A program made the position numbers and the translations under genes. This document shows positions 1-11,991 of a stretch of DNA of 64,000 nt, piece after piece (position 1 is the first letter of the stretch; each line of letters opens with the position of its first letter). The stretch spans positions 25,444,888-25,508,887 of the forward strand of contig NC_063260.1 in assembly GCF_019578655.1 (NCBI RefSeq), read 5' to 3'. Below the pieces are notes generated by a model. That model was not told where the DNA came from and searched no databases. It saw nothing but the letters and a program-made list of their open reading frames with translations. This stretch comes from Ricinus communis (taxonomy: Eukaryota > Streptophyta > Magnoliopsida > Malpighiales > Euphorbiaceae).

Positions 1-89
1 TTCGTGTTGGTTTTGGTTTTTATGCTTCTTCCTTGCTTAGAATATTATTAGCAAGAACCACACTAACCAGATCTACATGTTTTTGGTAG

Positions 90-2137
90 GTGGACACATC
101 AACCCAGCAGTGACCTTTGGTCTCTTTCTTGCGAGGAAGCTCTCTCTGACAAGAGCTTTGTTCTATATGGTTATGCAATGTCTCGGTGCCATCTGTGGTG
201 CTGGCGTGGTGAAAGGTTTTGAGGGTGACCGTACGTATGAAACCTTGGGTGGTGGAGCCAACGTTGTTAACGCTGGCTACACTAAGGGTGATGGTCTTGG
301 TGCTGAGATTGTTGGTACCTTTGTTCTTGTTTACACCGTCTTCTCTGCTACTGATGCTAAGAGGAATGCCAGAGACTCCCATGTCCCTGTATGTATTCTT
401 TGCTTTACTCCTATTTTGAGGTTCTTGACCTCATTGTCTTCTTTGACTTGCAACTTTTGCTATATCTTCTGCTCTTATAGACTTTAACATCATATTCGTG
501 TGTTATAGCTAGATTTTTGCATAAATTACCGGTGCTTGAGTTTATAGATTGCTCATAATTTAGCATTTGGGCTCTAAGACCTTGTTTTCTGCTTGTGATT
601 TAGCATTTTAGCATTTCTTTTTGTATTTCATATCCATAATTTTGCTGTTTAGAGAAAGAATTTGGGTGATATTTTCTGGCATGATTTCTTTCTTTGGTTA
701 TGTGGCTGTGTGGGTAAAGGCGACTCCCACCTTGAGTCCCTCGATTGTCATGATTTGTGTTAAAAGTTCTTAGGTAGGTTTTGGTTAAACTTACATGGGG
801 TGAACCCATGTGATCCATAATTTTGCTGTTTAGAGAAAGAATTTGGGTGATATTTTCTGGCATGATTTCTTTCTTTGGTTATGTGGCTGTGTGGGTAAAG
901 GCGACTCCCACCTTGAGTCCCTCGATTGTCATGATTTGTGTTAAAAGTTCTTAGGTAGGTTTTGGTTAAACTTACATGGGGTGAACCCATGTGACTTGGT
1001 CCATGATGGATCCGGTCCAGGCAAAGAAAATCTACAGACCCATGAGTCACGTGGTCTACTGAAGTCTTGTGCACTTGATTAGGTAGAGAATACCTTGAGT
1101 CCCTCGATTGTCATGATTTGTGTTAAAAGTTCTTAGGTAGGTTTTGGTTAAACTTACATGGGGTGAACCCATGTGACTTGGTCCATGATGGATCCGGTCC
1201 AGGCAAAGAAAATCTACAGACCCATGAGTCACGCGGTCTACTTAAGTCTTGTGCACTTGATTAGGTAGAGAATACCTTGAGTCCCTCGATTGTCATGATT
1301 TGTGTTAAAAGTTCTTAGGTAGGTTTTGGTTAAACTTACATGGGGTGAACCCATGTGACTTGGTCCATGATGGATCCGGTCCAGGCAAAGAAAATCTACA
1401 GACCCATGAGTCACGTGGTCTACTGAAGTCTTGTGCACTTGATTAGGTAGAGAATGAATGAGTGTATCAAGCTCAAAGTCATTAAATCTATTTATTTGTA
1501 TTAAATTTTGTCAAAGGGTAATGTCATTGATTGCATCCAGTCATGGATCATCTATATTGAGTGACAAATAATCTTGAGCTCATCTGATACAGAGGATCCA
1601 TAATGTGAAGGTTTTTCTTGCCTTTACCTTTGCTTCTCTCGCTCAATCTTAGTTTCTGTCCAGATCTCCGATTTAAGTAAAAGGAATTTTGTTGGTTCTA
1701 CTCGAGCATGTACGAAATTTGGAAGCTAAGATTTGTTTGCAAAACATGGTATTTTGCTCTAACTAAAAACTCTCCGAAACTGGTTGCAGATTTTGGCTCC
1801 TCTTCCCATTGGGTTTGCAGTGTTCTTGGTACACTTGGCCACCATTCCCATCACAGGAACTGGTATTAACCCAGCAAGGAGTCTCGGAGCTGCTATCATC
1901 TTCAACAAAGACCATGCTTGGGATGACCATGTAAGTGTTATGCTGTGACTAATAAGTGAATATATAATATGTATCTCACTTCTGATGACATATGATGAGT
2001 GGATATTGATTCCTTGCAATTTGTGTTGTATATTATGACAGTGGATCTTCTGGGTTGGACCCTTCATCGGAGCTGCCCTTGCTGCTGTGTACCACCAGAT
2101 AGTCATCAGAGCCATTCCTTTCAAGTCCAGGGCTTAG
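90..2137 (+). CDS. PIP1: Plasma-membrane aquaporin, PIP1 type (3' part; exon 1 lies outside the window)
   Basis: Water (and possibly CO2 or small solute) channel of the plasma membrane. Three coding exons are visible: 90-388, 1790-1930 and 2042-2137, with the stop at 2135-2137. They keep frame across GT-AG introns and encode about 178 residues. The first exon opens with the loop-B motif GGHINPAVT; the second carries the other half-pore motif TGINPARS and the His of VHLAT expected in the PIP selectivity filter. The 141-nt and 96-nt exons are the usual sizes for the last two PIP exons. The C-terminus [10 protein letters not shown], followed at once by a stop, is the PIP1 rather than PIP2 style. 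The N-terminal exon (TM1-TM2) is missing because the window starts inside intron 1. Intron 389-1789 is unusually long and holds tandem repeats. The family call is firm; PIP1 against PIP2 is inferred from the tail. Confidence 0.93.
633..1455. repeat. Composite tandem repeat A-B-A-B-C-B-C-B-C inside the aquaporin intron
   Basis: Three modules are seen by eye: A (about 96 bp; 633-728 and 814-909), B (about 85 bp; 729-813, 910-994, 1092-1176 and 1274-1358) and C (about 97 bp; 995-1091, 1177-1273 and 1359-1455). A+B repeats with a period of 181 and B+C with a period of 182. The copies are nearly identical; the middle C differs at a few bases (cacgcggtctactt against cacgtggtctactg). The array lies wholly inside intron 389-1789 and contains no credible coding potential. 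Confidence 0.9.
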
Positions 2138-4380
2138 TTAATTATGTTTCCTAGCTGAGTCTCGCCAACCACTTTTCTCCCTAAGCGAATTCTCTTTTCC
2201 TTTTTCTTTACCACTTCTGTCGTGTATTTTTGCTGCTTTTCCCATGTGAATTTGTTGTTTCCGAGGTGTTAAAATTATGTGTGTAAATTATCTAGTGGTG
2301 CTGTATTAAGTTTGACACCAACTGAATGGAGAAATTCTTTTTATCTTTATCCGGAACACTCGTGGTTTGGTTAGTTAGTGTGCTACATCATGCTGTTGCC
2401 TTTTGGTTTGCCTTTACAAAATCCATATTCGGGTAAAAAGAACGAACTTTCCCGTCTGCCATTGATTGATGCTTTGCACCTAATTAATCGAACTTTGAAC
2501 GTCACTTGGCCGGCAGGCAATAAAATAAATAGGGTATTTGCGGCACCTTTAAAATCTTATTTTATTTCATTACAAGAACTGTCCGCACACCACAAGTTTT
2601 GGGGCAGGGGGTATAGAAAGGTCTACCTGATGAACTATACTGGTATTTGTCGCAAATCTGAAGTATCCGTTCTTGTTCTTGCTTTTGTCCTAAACCCTAA
2701 GAACCACCACTAACATGCATTTGTGATGTTGAAGCCGAGAAGCGTGTTACTCTAATATGGCAGCCGGAGTCACTTGGACAAGACGCCCACCTGGCGTTAC
2801 CGATTCACACACGTAATTCGGGTGATCGGTATCAAAATTACAAAATCCCATCCCATATCTCATAATATAACTCCTCTCATTCGAGCGCAGGTTGGTTTTA
2901 TTTCTACCAATAAAAAGTCTATAATTTTCATGTAGTGGGCTGGACTTATATCTACTCGGTTACTTGTTTTTGTCCAACCCAACTCTGTACAGAATCTCTC
3001 AAAATGGGCTTCATGAACACAAAGGTCAACATCGTGTTACGACACACAAGGAGTGAGTTATTCTGTAGTACCTAGGTGTAATATACATTTACAGAAATTT
3101 TACTTTATATTGAAATCTTTTAATCCTAGCCATTAGATTAAATAATTTGTTATCTTTTTAGCAGATAATATTCCATGCTCTATGAAACCTGTAACCTATT
3201 AAAATGATTTTTCATTATAATTTATTTATTATGTAAATTTTTTATGTTGTCAAGTCGAGAAAAGCTTCATTACTGTATAGCAAATTTTGCCAGATTAGGC
3301 TATCTAATTTCATTAAAGCTTGCCATTCAAGGTCTTGTCTTTAACGTCATTGCTATATGTAAATTTTAGTTATTTTAGGTTCGTCAATAATTTTCAAAAT
3401 TTTATATTATTAGATAATTATGTTCTTTTTTTTTTTGTTGATGGGTTGAATTTCACTTAAATACATATAATTTATTTATAATTTTATATATTATTCCTGA
3501 AAATATGAATTTTTTTTTTCATTTCGATAAATTAAAATAATCCATAATAACAATAAGAAAATTCCTAAATCATAAAATATTTTATTAAGAATAAGAAAAT
3601 AAAATTATATTTTCATCAATAATTTTTAAATCATAATGAATAATATTTTCAATAATATAAAATTTAAATTTTATAAGTGTATTCCAATAACTTATTTATA
3701 TAAATTTGCATCGTGTTTACCTATAATAGCATGTCAATATCTAGGTCACTCAAAATCAAAACAACACAGAGCCACAATGTCTTTTTCTTTTTGTTTTTAA
3801 ATTTTCCCTACAAAATGTCACTCATCTTTTCCCCATGAAAACAAAAAGAAGCCACTCTTTTCTTCTCATAATATATTAAATCCTCTACTAAATTTCTCTC
3901 GAGCAATGAAAGGAAGATTGGCTAGGACTAATTTTATTTAATTATGGCATTATATCAGATAAGATTTATATAGGCTTAAACGCTCTAATATTCTCAAGGT
4001 ATACAATTGAGAAGCAGATGATTGAAATCATTCTTTATTCCATAAGAAGTTGGTAGTACTAAATTTCTTCAAACTGACTAATAAGGACTCAGCACCAATT
4101 TCCCGCTAAACGTTATTCTTGTTGAAAATGGATGAGTACATATTGAGACCAAAGACAAAGACCAATAGTCACAAGTAACGACACCATAGCCTATGTGGCA
4201 CATTCCCATTAATATATTCCTTGATTTGTCGCGCCATAATAGGCAATTTCTTCAGGTCCAACAATGCCTACAGTCGCCCTAAATTTACAATAACAATAAT
4301 CCTTCATGTTTGTTAGTTTCGGAAGTACACACACGAACACAAAACAGTCACTGACTCTGTAGTTTCTGAATCCGTCCAGT
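2138..4380. other. Intergenic: aquaporin 3' flank and upstream region of the first TIC32-like gene
   Basis: The first 200-300 bases are probably the aquaporin 3'UTR (T-rich, no clear hairpin). A telobox-like AAACCCTAA lies at 2692-2700. From about 3100 to 4000 the sequence is very AT-rich with poly-T and poly-A tracts. I see no gene or recognisable transposon. A weak open frame at 2378-2713 has no family resemblance. Confidence 0.5.
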
Positions 4381-7300
4381 ATGTGGATTTTTGGGTGGAA
4401 AGGGCCATCCGGGTTCTCAGCTAATTCAACAGCTGAGCAAGTTACACAAGGGATAGATGGAACTGGCCTCACTGCTATTGTCACAGGTCTCTGATTTTTT
4501 ATGGGTTTTTGCTTGGTTTCTTTATTATTATGCTCCTTTGTTTCTTTTTCTTGTTTCAGCATTAATTTGGTGGGTGAGAGATTCAAGTAAAGCACAATAA
4601 AAATTAAATCTTAAAAGTTGAGTCTGAATTATTATGTTCTTTAATTTTTCCCGTTAAGTTAGTTCTTCGACAATTTACAAAATCAGTTCAGCCATTTTAG
4701 TTTAGAAATAGGAAATTGTTATTAAGGTTAAACTATTTACTTCAGTTTTTGTGATAGAAACTCAAGGCAAATATTAAGAACGACTGATAATTGATTGAAA
4801 AGTAATAATTACTCAAAAGCTTAATTTGTGTTAGTCTCCATTGTGGGTGTTAATTAATACTGCCGGCACTATGGTTTTCTTTTTTAAATAAACATGGATG
4901 CTTAGTTCTTACAAGATTAATGGATGGAGTTAATTAAAGAGCACATTTGATTTGCCATTGTGAACCTTTATTTTTCATTGTTTGGTTTCCTCTGCCCTCC
5001 AAACTTTATTATCTAGTTTCACTTGGATGTCTCTAGGGTTGCATTATATACTTCATATAGAGAGTATTATTCTTAAGGTAGGACCTTTCCATCTGCCTTT
5101 CCTTTTCCTTTTCTATGGTTCTAGGTTATATCTATTTTATCAATAGTTGTCAGCTTAAATTTCTGTTTCTTATTCTCATTGTTTTGCACTCCAAACTTTT
5201 CACTTGGATGTCTTGAGGGGTTGCATTATATACTTCATATAGAGAGTATTATTTTTAAGGCAGGACCATTCTATCTGTCTATTCTTACTGGTGGTTCTAG
5301 GTTATATCTATTTTTTCAAGAGTTGTCAGCTTAAATGTATTTTTCTTACTGTTTAACAATTTAGCGGACTTGAGCATTTTTAAGGCTTTAATAGCAAAAC
5401 ATGCCTCCACTTGTTTCTCAAGTTCTCTGCTTCTTTAAGTAGAATGCTTAGTTCTCATATAGATGACATGTATTATATCAGACCACTGTTAATTTATCTT
5501 TTGCCCCAATCTCAGGAGCATCAAGTGGTATTGGTGTGGAGACAGCACGTGTTCTTGCTCTGCGTGATGTTCATGTGGTTATGGCAGTAAGGAATGTAGA
5601 TGCTGGTAGGAACGTTAAAGAATCAATACTTAAGGAAATCCCCACTGCGAAGATTGATGTTATGCAGTTCGATCTTAGCTCAATGGCATCAGTTAGGAAA
5701 TTTGCATCCGAATACATTTCCTCTGGTCTTCCACTGAATCTCCTTATGTAAGAAATTCAACTGAAGCGTTCAAGTTAACAGGAATTCTAATTTCTGTTAG
5801 TTACATATTCCATTTTGCGTGATATCTGTATTTTTTCTGGTTTTGCATGCGCATGTGACCATAATAGTCGCGCTGCTAGCTAGTTGATTTTTTATCCTCT
5901 TTCATGGATCTTATTTAGACTGATTAGAAAACTTTTGAAAATTGGGCAGTGAGAACTAAAGGTTTCTTTTGTTTTCTGGAAGTAATAATGCAGGCGTCAT
6001 GGCAACTCCTTTCATGCTTTCCCAGGACAACATAGAAAGGCAGTTTGCCACGAATCATGTTGGTAAGCTGTGCATTATTATTTAAATGTTTCAGTTAAGG
6101 TGTAAAAATCATAGTAATTTCCAGTTTTCATATATTTTGGTTGCAATATCAGTATGATAGCATATTATGACATGTTACAGTCCCACTTTATGTAATCAAA
6201 TAGAAAATGCAAAGTAAAGATGATCCAGCACAAAGATTTGAATTCCTTGTGATAAAAAGATACGAGAATATTAAATGCAGATCCCTTGAAACCCACAAAC
6301 ATGGAACACTAAAAGAATAAGCTGTTTAAGATTGCTTTATGAAGACTTCCAAAACTGAGGGAAGGTCCTGATAAATTTCATATTCATGTTGTAGGCCATT
6401 TTCTTCTAACGGACCTTTTGTTGGAGACCATGAAAAACACAGCACGTGAAAGCAGTCGGGAAGGGAGAATTGTTAATGTATCTTCAGCTGGTCACCGCTT
6501 TACATACCGTGAAGGGATTCGTTTCGATAAATTAAATGATGAAGCAGGGTATGAGTATGGCTTCACATTTCTAGATCCTTTATTTTAGTGCTGCTAAGTT
6601 CATGCTGTAAAATATACACTTATGTGCCTACTCAAGTGCACATAAAGGTGTTTGTATCATGTATAAGGCATATGATTTACAATATTCTATGTGTTTTTTG
6701 AAATTTCCCTCTTACCCCTGCAATTACAGATACAACAGCATATTGGCTTATGGACAATCAAAGCTGGCTAACATTTTGCACGCTGGTGAGCTTGCTAGAC
6801 GCCTTAAGGTACTTAACATCTTCAATTATTGAAGATTACTGGCTCAATTTGGAAAGAATTCATGTAAGAGGTCAGCTTTGCGGAAACACTTTCTTTGCCA
6901 GACAACATAATGATTGACCTTGAGAACATGTTCATTTCATTTATAGTCAATGTATTTTCATATAACTTTCTTCTCAGGAACAGTAAACTGTTTTGTAGAT
7001 GTGTTTGGATATATGTTTGTTGCTTAATTTGAAAATTTCTGGAAAAAAATGACAATAATAAAAACTGATTCAAGGTTAATATATTTAATGGTTTACCACA
7101 AATGTTTCCTCATATATGTTCCCACCCCTTGCATATTGAATATTTGCTTTAGAATTCAGGGGCCTTTTCTTTTCGGTTTGTGGTGAAATTTAGGTTGTTG
7201 CAGTATAAAAAGAGTATTTTCATCTAACTTATTTTATTTCATAAGATGAAACAGTTCCTAGATATTTGATGCTGACGATTTGTACATGTTATTGCTGTGT

Positions 7301-8979
7301 TGTGTTCCGTATGTGGTTATAGTATGTTTGTATAGCTAAATGACCGTGATGGTTGTTTATCCTCTGTCAGTTTCTGGTTGGTAGTTCTTATAGTAATACA
7401 TTATTTTTCAGAAGTCTGATAAGCCTTTTCGCCATCTTTTTTCTGCTTACAGGAAGATGGAGTGGATATAAGTGTTAATTCTCTTCATCCTGGAGCAATT
7501 GATACTAATCTACTTCGTTATCACAGTGTTATCAATGGTAATCCTTCGAGACTCGAGTCTTCTTTGGTTCTGTTAACTGATTTCATTCTTGGCCTACTGA
7601 AATTAATAAGGACTCTTATATTGTTCTTTGTTTATTTATTTATCATGAGAGGCTTTATCTACATATAGATACAAAATTTTATGTTTCTTATGCTTTTATC
7701 AGAACATGCACTGTTAAAGTAACGGTCGATCTTGATATTAGACCTGCAAAAACTTGATTACTTTACTTACTCACGGTTAACAATAATATGATGCAGAAGC
7801 AAAGAAGATGCACTGATTGAAACTATGTTATAAGTAAGGACAGACTGAAGGTCCCTTCCTATGGATTAGCATATAACAAATTTTATTTTTTATACATATA
7901 ACATCCATTTCTTTTAGTCGAAATTGTTGTGCCTTCAGTTTATGCTGCTATTTAGGAATATTATGTTTTCATATTTTGTTACTTAGGAATTGGGCACCTC
8001 ATGGTAATTTTTGTTGCCTCCTACTTCTGACCTTATTATTATATTTTGTAGCACCACATGGCTGACATTTTATCTGCTTTATAAAATAGAAGCCAAGCAA
8101 CAACTATAATTGACCAGTGGCTATCACATCTCTCTTTAATTCTACTTTTGGAAAACCATATAATAACCAATTCAAACTAGGAGTGCATGCAAATTACAGC
8201 ATACAATTAAGCAATGAATGGAGAGGAAGTTTATGCTATTAAAGTCATGTGATAATGAAAATAAGAGAAATTAGATAGATGAATAGAACTATAGAAGTCA
8301 GGAAGGCAGCTCAACATCCCATAAAAATTTTATTTATATATTTGTTATGAAATAGGGATTTTTTATCAAAAGAGAGGCTTAATCAAGCGTTTAGAAAGGG
8401 TTCTTCCTAAAGTAATTTTTATGTAGGGCTTCCTGTGTGACATCATCTTATTGGAATATGCCATAAAAATCTAAATACTATCTATGACTTCTTTTATAAA
8501 TATTTTTTTTGGTTCAATTTTTGTCTATGAAGGATTCTGTTCAAACTTTGCCAGCCAGGATAAGCTTATCATTCATTAATTAAGTTTGAATGTTCTACTT
8601 CTTTATTAAGTTCCCTTCACTTTGACGCAGGCATTGTATCTCTGGTTGCTAAATATGTCATAAAAAATGTCCAACAGGTACATGCTGCAGATCTAATTTG
8701 ATTTTTCTTTATCTTTTTTTCTATGATAAGCAAGTCGTAACAGTTGATATGGTCCAATTCAATGCTTTCCATGCAATATAGCTTTATTATTTATGTCACT
8801 ACAAATGGTTGTAGGGTGCAGCAACGACATGCTATGTAGCATTGCATCCACAAGTCAAGGGGGTTACAGGCGAATACTTTTCAGACAGTAACATAGCCAC
8901 ACCAACTTCTCAGGCTAAAGATGCAGATTTGGCCAAAAGACTATGGGATTTCAGTGTGAGACTGACCAATCCCAAGTAG
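4381..8979 (+). CDS. TIC32: TIC32-like NADP(H)-dependent short-chain dehydrogenase, copy 1
   Basis: Extended-family short-chain dehydrogenase related to chloroplast TIC32, which is linked to NADPH and calmodulin sensing at the inner-envelope import machinery. Eight exons: 4381-4486, 5516-5747, 5983-6062, 6395-6548, 6730-6808, 7453-7537, 8631-8677 and 8815-8979, giving 315 aa. Visible motifs are TGASSGIG at residues 35-42 (cofactor loop), NNAG at 114-117, catalytic Ser near 170 (VNVSSAGH) and YGQSK at 198-202 (Tyr and Lys of the active site). The start [13 protein letters not shown] matches the family N-terminus, which has no classical cleavable transit peptide. The length matches the roughly 316 aa usual for TIC32. 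It has a tandem paralogue 0.8 kb downstream. Intron 1 contains a duplicated segment of about 180 bp. The family call is strong; true TIC32 function against a generic 'retinol dehydrogenase-like' relative is undecided. Confidence 0.92.
4997..5340. repeat. Diverged tandem duplication in intron 1 of the first TIC32-like gene
   Basis: Two head-to-tail copies, about 4997-5170 and 5189-5340. Both contain cacttggatgtc (5020 and 5201), a shared block reading gcattatatacttcatatag, ggttctaggttatatcta, and gtcagcttaaat (5149 and 5325). The offset falls from 181 to 176 bp through small indels. It has no coding potential and no sequence similarity to the aquaporin-intron repeat. Confidence 0.85.
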
Positions 8980-9801
8980 CTAAGCCAGCGAATTCCATAG
9001 CACTGCTTGCCTGGTTCTTGGTTGTCTTGTCTTTCGTTGCGTATGCTCACTTGATCTTGAAATTGTCAAAGAAACTGTGAACTAATTTGTCAGGGATTTT
9101 CCTTTTCTTCCTGTGACATAAGAAGCTTGATAAAGACTTATCAAATAAATTTATCTGACGTTATCGTCATGAGTAACCATTATATTATGGTTACTGACCT
9201 TTAACTCGTAAGCGTCCATTTTTAGATCAGGAACCATTCAAGCGACAATGAATTGGAATATATGCATAGGAAGATTTTATATGAAAAATAAGGGAGACTT
9301 CATTTATACAATAACTCGATAGCTCATTGATGTTTGAACATAAAAATAATTAAAGATAAAAAGATTAAAAAAAAGCTAAATCTGAAGACTAAAAAACTAT
9401 ATTTTCATAATCATAATAATAAAACAGAAATTATATGGACAGACATATTCCATCCATAACAATCCGATTTTTATTCTTACATAATTAATTGGATCCATTT
9501 TTTTTATAGACTAGAAACCCTTTTGTTTTATGCATACTTTGTCTTTTTTTCTTCTTAATATCTTCTTCCTGTTGAAGAAGATAATATTGATGAGTGAGAC
9601 AGTTGCAATTCCAGTTAAGTGGAAAAATTGTAGTTGACTTTGATTCTTAAAATACTAAATGGCCAGAGATTTATTTAACATATTATAAATAAAGGGTTTG
9701 CGTGCACCATTATACCATCATGCCATATATATATGGAAGTAGGTAAATGCCAATTGTGTATTGATTTCAAAGTGAAGTTGTTGGAGCTGTAAGTTTGTAA
9801 G
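8980..9801. other. Spacer between the tandem TIC32-like genes (3'UTR plus promoter of copy 2)
   Basis: The first few hundred bases are probably the 3'UTR of copy 1. The rest is AT-rich and carries a TATA-like motif about 110 bp before the copy-2 start codon. No other gene is seen. Confidence 0.5.
9684..9691 (+). promoter_or_regulatory. Candidate TATA box of TIC32-like copy 2
   Basis: TATAAATA, 118 bp upstream of the ATG at 9802, which would give a leader of about 85 nt. A second AT-alternating candidate lies at 9723-9736. This rests on sequence inspection only. Confidence 0.45.
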
Positions 9802-10642
9802 ATGAGCAAATTTGGGTGGAAGGGTCCATCTGGGTTCTCAGCCTCTTCCACTGCTGAAGAAGTCACCCAAGGAATTGATGGATCTTCTCTCACTGCCATT
9901 ATTACAGGTATTTCTGTTTTATACTACTTGTTTTCAATCTGCTTTCTTTCTTTAAGCTTTCTCTAATGGTATATTTGATCACTTAGATTTATTAGTTGCA
10001 TGATAACTATGTATCTATGTTTGTGTGTTGTTTACTAAACTATCTGTATATTTATATCAGGGGCATCAAGTGGAATTGGAGCAGAGACAGCAAGAGTTCT
10101 TGCACTGAGAGGCGTCCATGTAATTATGGCAGTTAGGAATGTAAAAGCCGGTACAACCGTAAAAGAGGAAATACTTGAAAATATCCCAACTGCTAAAATT
10201 GATGTCATGGAATTAGACCTGAGTGTAATATCATCAGTCAGAAATTTTGCATCAGAATATATTTCCTTGGGACTTCCCCTGAATATTCTCATGTAAGTAT
10301 ATATTACCAAATTTATTACAAGTTCTGTTGAACCACAGCACAAGAACATGAACATAAGAATGTTTTTTAATTTTTTTTTGCTGTTATTGATCAGTAACAA
10401 TGCAGGCATTTCGACCTCGAAACAAATGCTGTCCAAGGATAATATAGAAATTAATTTTGCAATTAATCATCTAGGTATGTGTTTGCCTCTAAGAATACCC
10501 AACCACTAATTTCTTCTTCTTTTTTATTTTCTCCAGTCTATTTTCCAACCCATGTTAGGGCATTTCTTTTTAGGGTGGTGTCAACAGTATGTTATGTGAA
10601 ATGTTGTTTAATTACTCCTCATGATATTTGAGAACAGACATA

Positions 10643-10682
<40 letters not shown>

Positions 10683-11991
10683 CAACTGAATTGCAGGTCA
10701 TTTCCTTTTGACAAATCTGTTACTGGAGACGATGAAAAACACAGCAGGGGGAAGTAACATACAAGGAAGGATCATCATAGTATCATCATTAGGTCACCTT
10801 TTTGCTAGAGATATTCCATTTGATGAACTCAATAAGATATCAAGGTACATACTTCATTTTTATTCTTTTCTTTATGATACCTTAAGAAACAAGTAAACCA
10901 ACTACTGTACCTATAATATTTGTTACAGAAGGAATTATTAATTTCTCTCGAGGTAAAAAATGTTAATAAATAGAAAATTCTGTTATTTTTCTTTTTAGAT
11001 TTTTAATTAATGCTTGAAATTGTCTCCTGTGTAAAATTATCAGCCATAACAGTAGCATGGGTTATCCAAGATCAAAGTTGGCCAATGTATTGCATGCTAA
11101 TGAACTTGCAAAACGCTTCAAGGTACATGACATCCATGTTTAATTATCCAACAAATTTCTCAATCTATGCAATATTCATATCTCTCTTTCTTCACAGGAA
11201 GAAGGGGTTGACATAACTGCTAATTCTCTCCATCCTGGACTTATTTTTACTAATATTTTGCGCCACAATGCTTTTCATAGAGGTAAAATTGATTTTTTCA
11301 TGTAACCACTCCTAAGTACCATAATATATCGATCATGCTCCAGCTGATAATTACAAATATACATGGATCATTATGAACTTTCTAATTTACAACTTGTAAC
11401 ATAATCGAAAATAAAACCCACTTGAAATATTATCATATCACTCAATGAATAATGACACATGGGTTGAATAATTTATAATTTTATATGATAAATTGAGTTC
11501 AGCTGAGAATCTTTTCTGTAATGGAGGGTTAATGAGGTTATCAGTTATTAAACCTTGGAAATTCAAAAACTTATCAAATCGTGTATGGTATATGAACTAC
11601 ACCAACAAATTACTTTAACCACTTGGATTATAAGAATTACTGTATTAGCAGGGTAGTTCTTATACTGAAATCTTCTTTCTTCTTTGGGCTTGATGCAGTC
11701 ATTTTTGGCTTGGCTAATAAATTTCTACTAAAAAATGTCCAGCAGGTAATTGTTGGTTTTCCACCTTAAATTTGTTGCGTGAATAAAAAATGGAGTTGTT
11801 AATTTATGTGTTGGAAATGGTTGTAGGGAGCAGCGACTTCATGTTATGTAGCTCTGAATCCACAAGTAAAGGGTGTGAACGGCCAATACTTTGTGGACTG
11901 TAACATAGGAAAACCAAACTCTCTTGTTGAAGATGAAGAATTGGCTAAGAAATTGTGGGATTACAGCTTGAGCTTAATCAACAAGAATTAA
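9802..11991 (+). CDS. TIC32: TIC32-like NADP(H)-dependent short-chain dehydrogenase, copy 2 (tandem paralogue)
   Basis: Eight exons: 9802-9907, 10061-10292, 10395-10474, 10697-10844, 11044-11122, 11198-11282, 11699-11745 and 11827-11991, giving 313 aa. Seven of the eight exon lengths equal those of copy 1 exactly (106, 232, 80, 79, 85, 47 and 165 nt). Only exon 4 differs (148 against 154), a loss of two codons. It starts [13 protein letters not shown] and contains GASSGIG, NNAG, Ser in IVSSLGH, and YPRSK in place of the YGQSK of copy 1. The catalytic Tyr and Lys are kept, so an active enzyme is expected. The protein has diverged clearly around the NNAG loop (ISTSKQML against VMATPFML) and at the C-terminus. 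The introns are shorter; the one at 10475-10696 carries a (TA)15 run. A tandem duplication of the neighbour is the simplest origin. Confidence 0.91.
10651..10680. repeat. (TA)15 microsatellite in intron 3 of TIC32-like copy 2
   Basis: An uninterrupted TA dinucleotide run ending about 15 bp before the exon 4 acceptor. It is probably length-polymorphic. Confidence 0.9.

Noticed and set aside
633..1455. Centromeric satellite fragment
   Set aside because: Only four to five copies, confined to one intron and with composite modules; local tandem duplication explains it.
2692..2700. Telobox AAACCCTAA as a promoter element or interstitial telomere
   Set aside because: A single copy only, with no associated gene start; chance occurrence is likely.
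2378..2713. 111-codon plus-strand open frame downstream of the aquaporin
   Set aside because: No family resemblance, no homologous splice context and unremarkable composition; probably chance.
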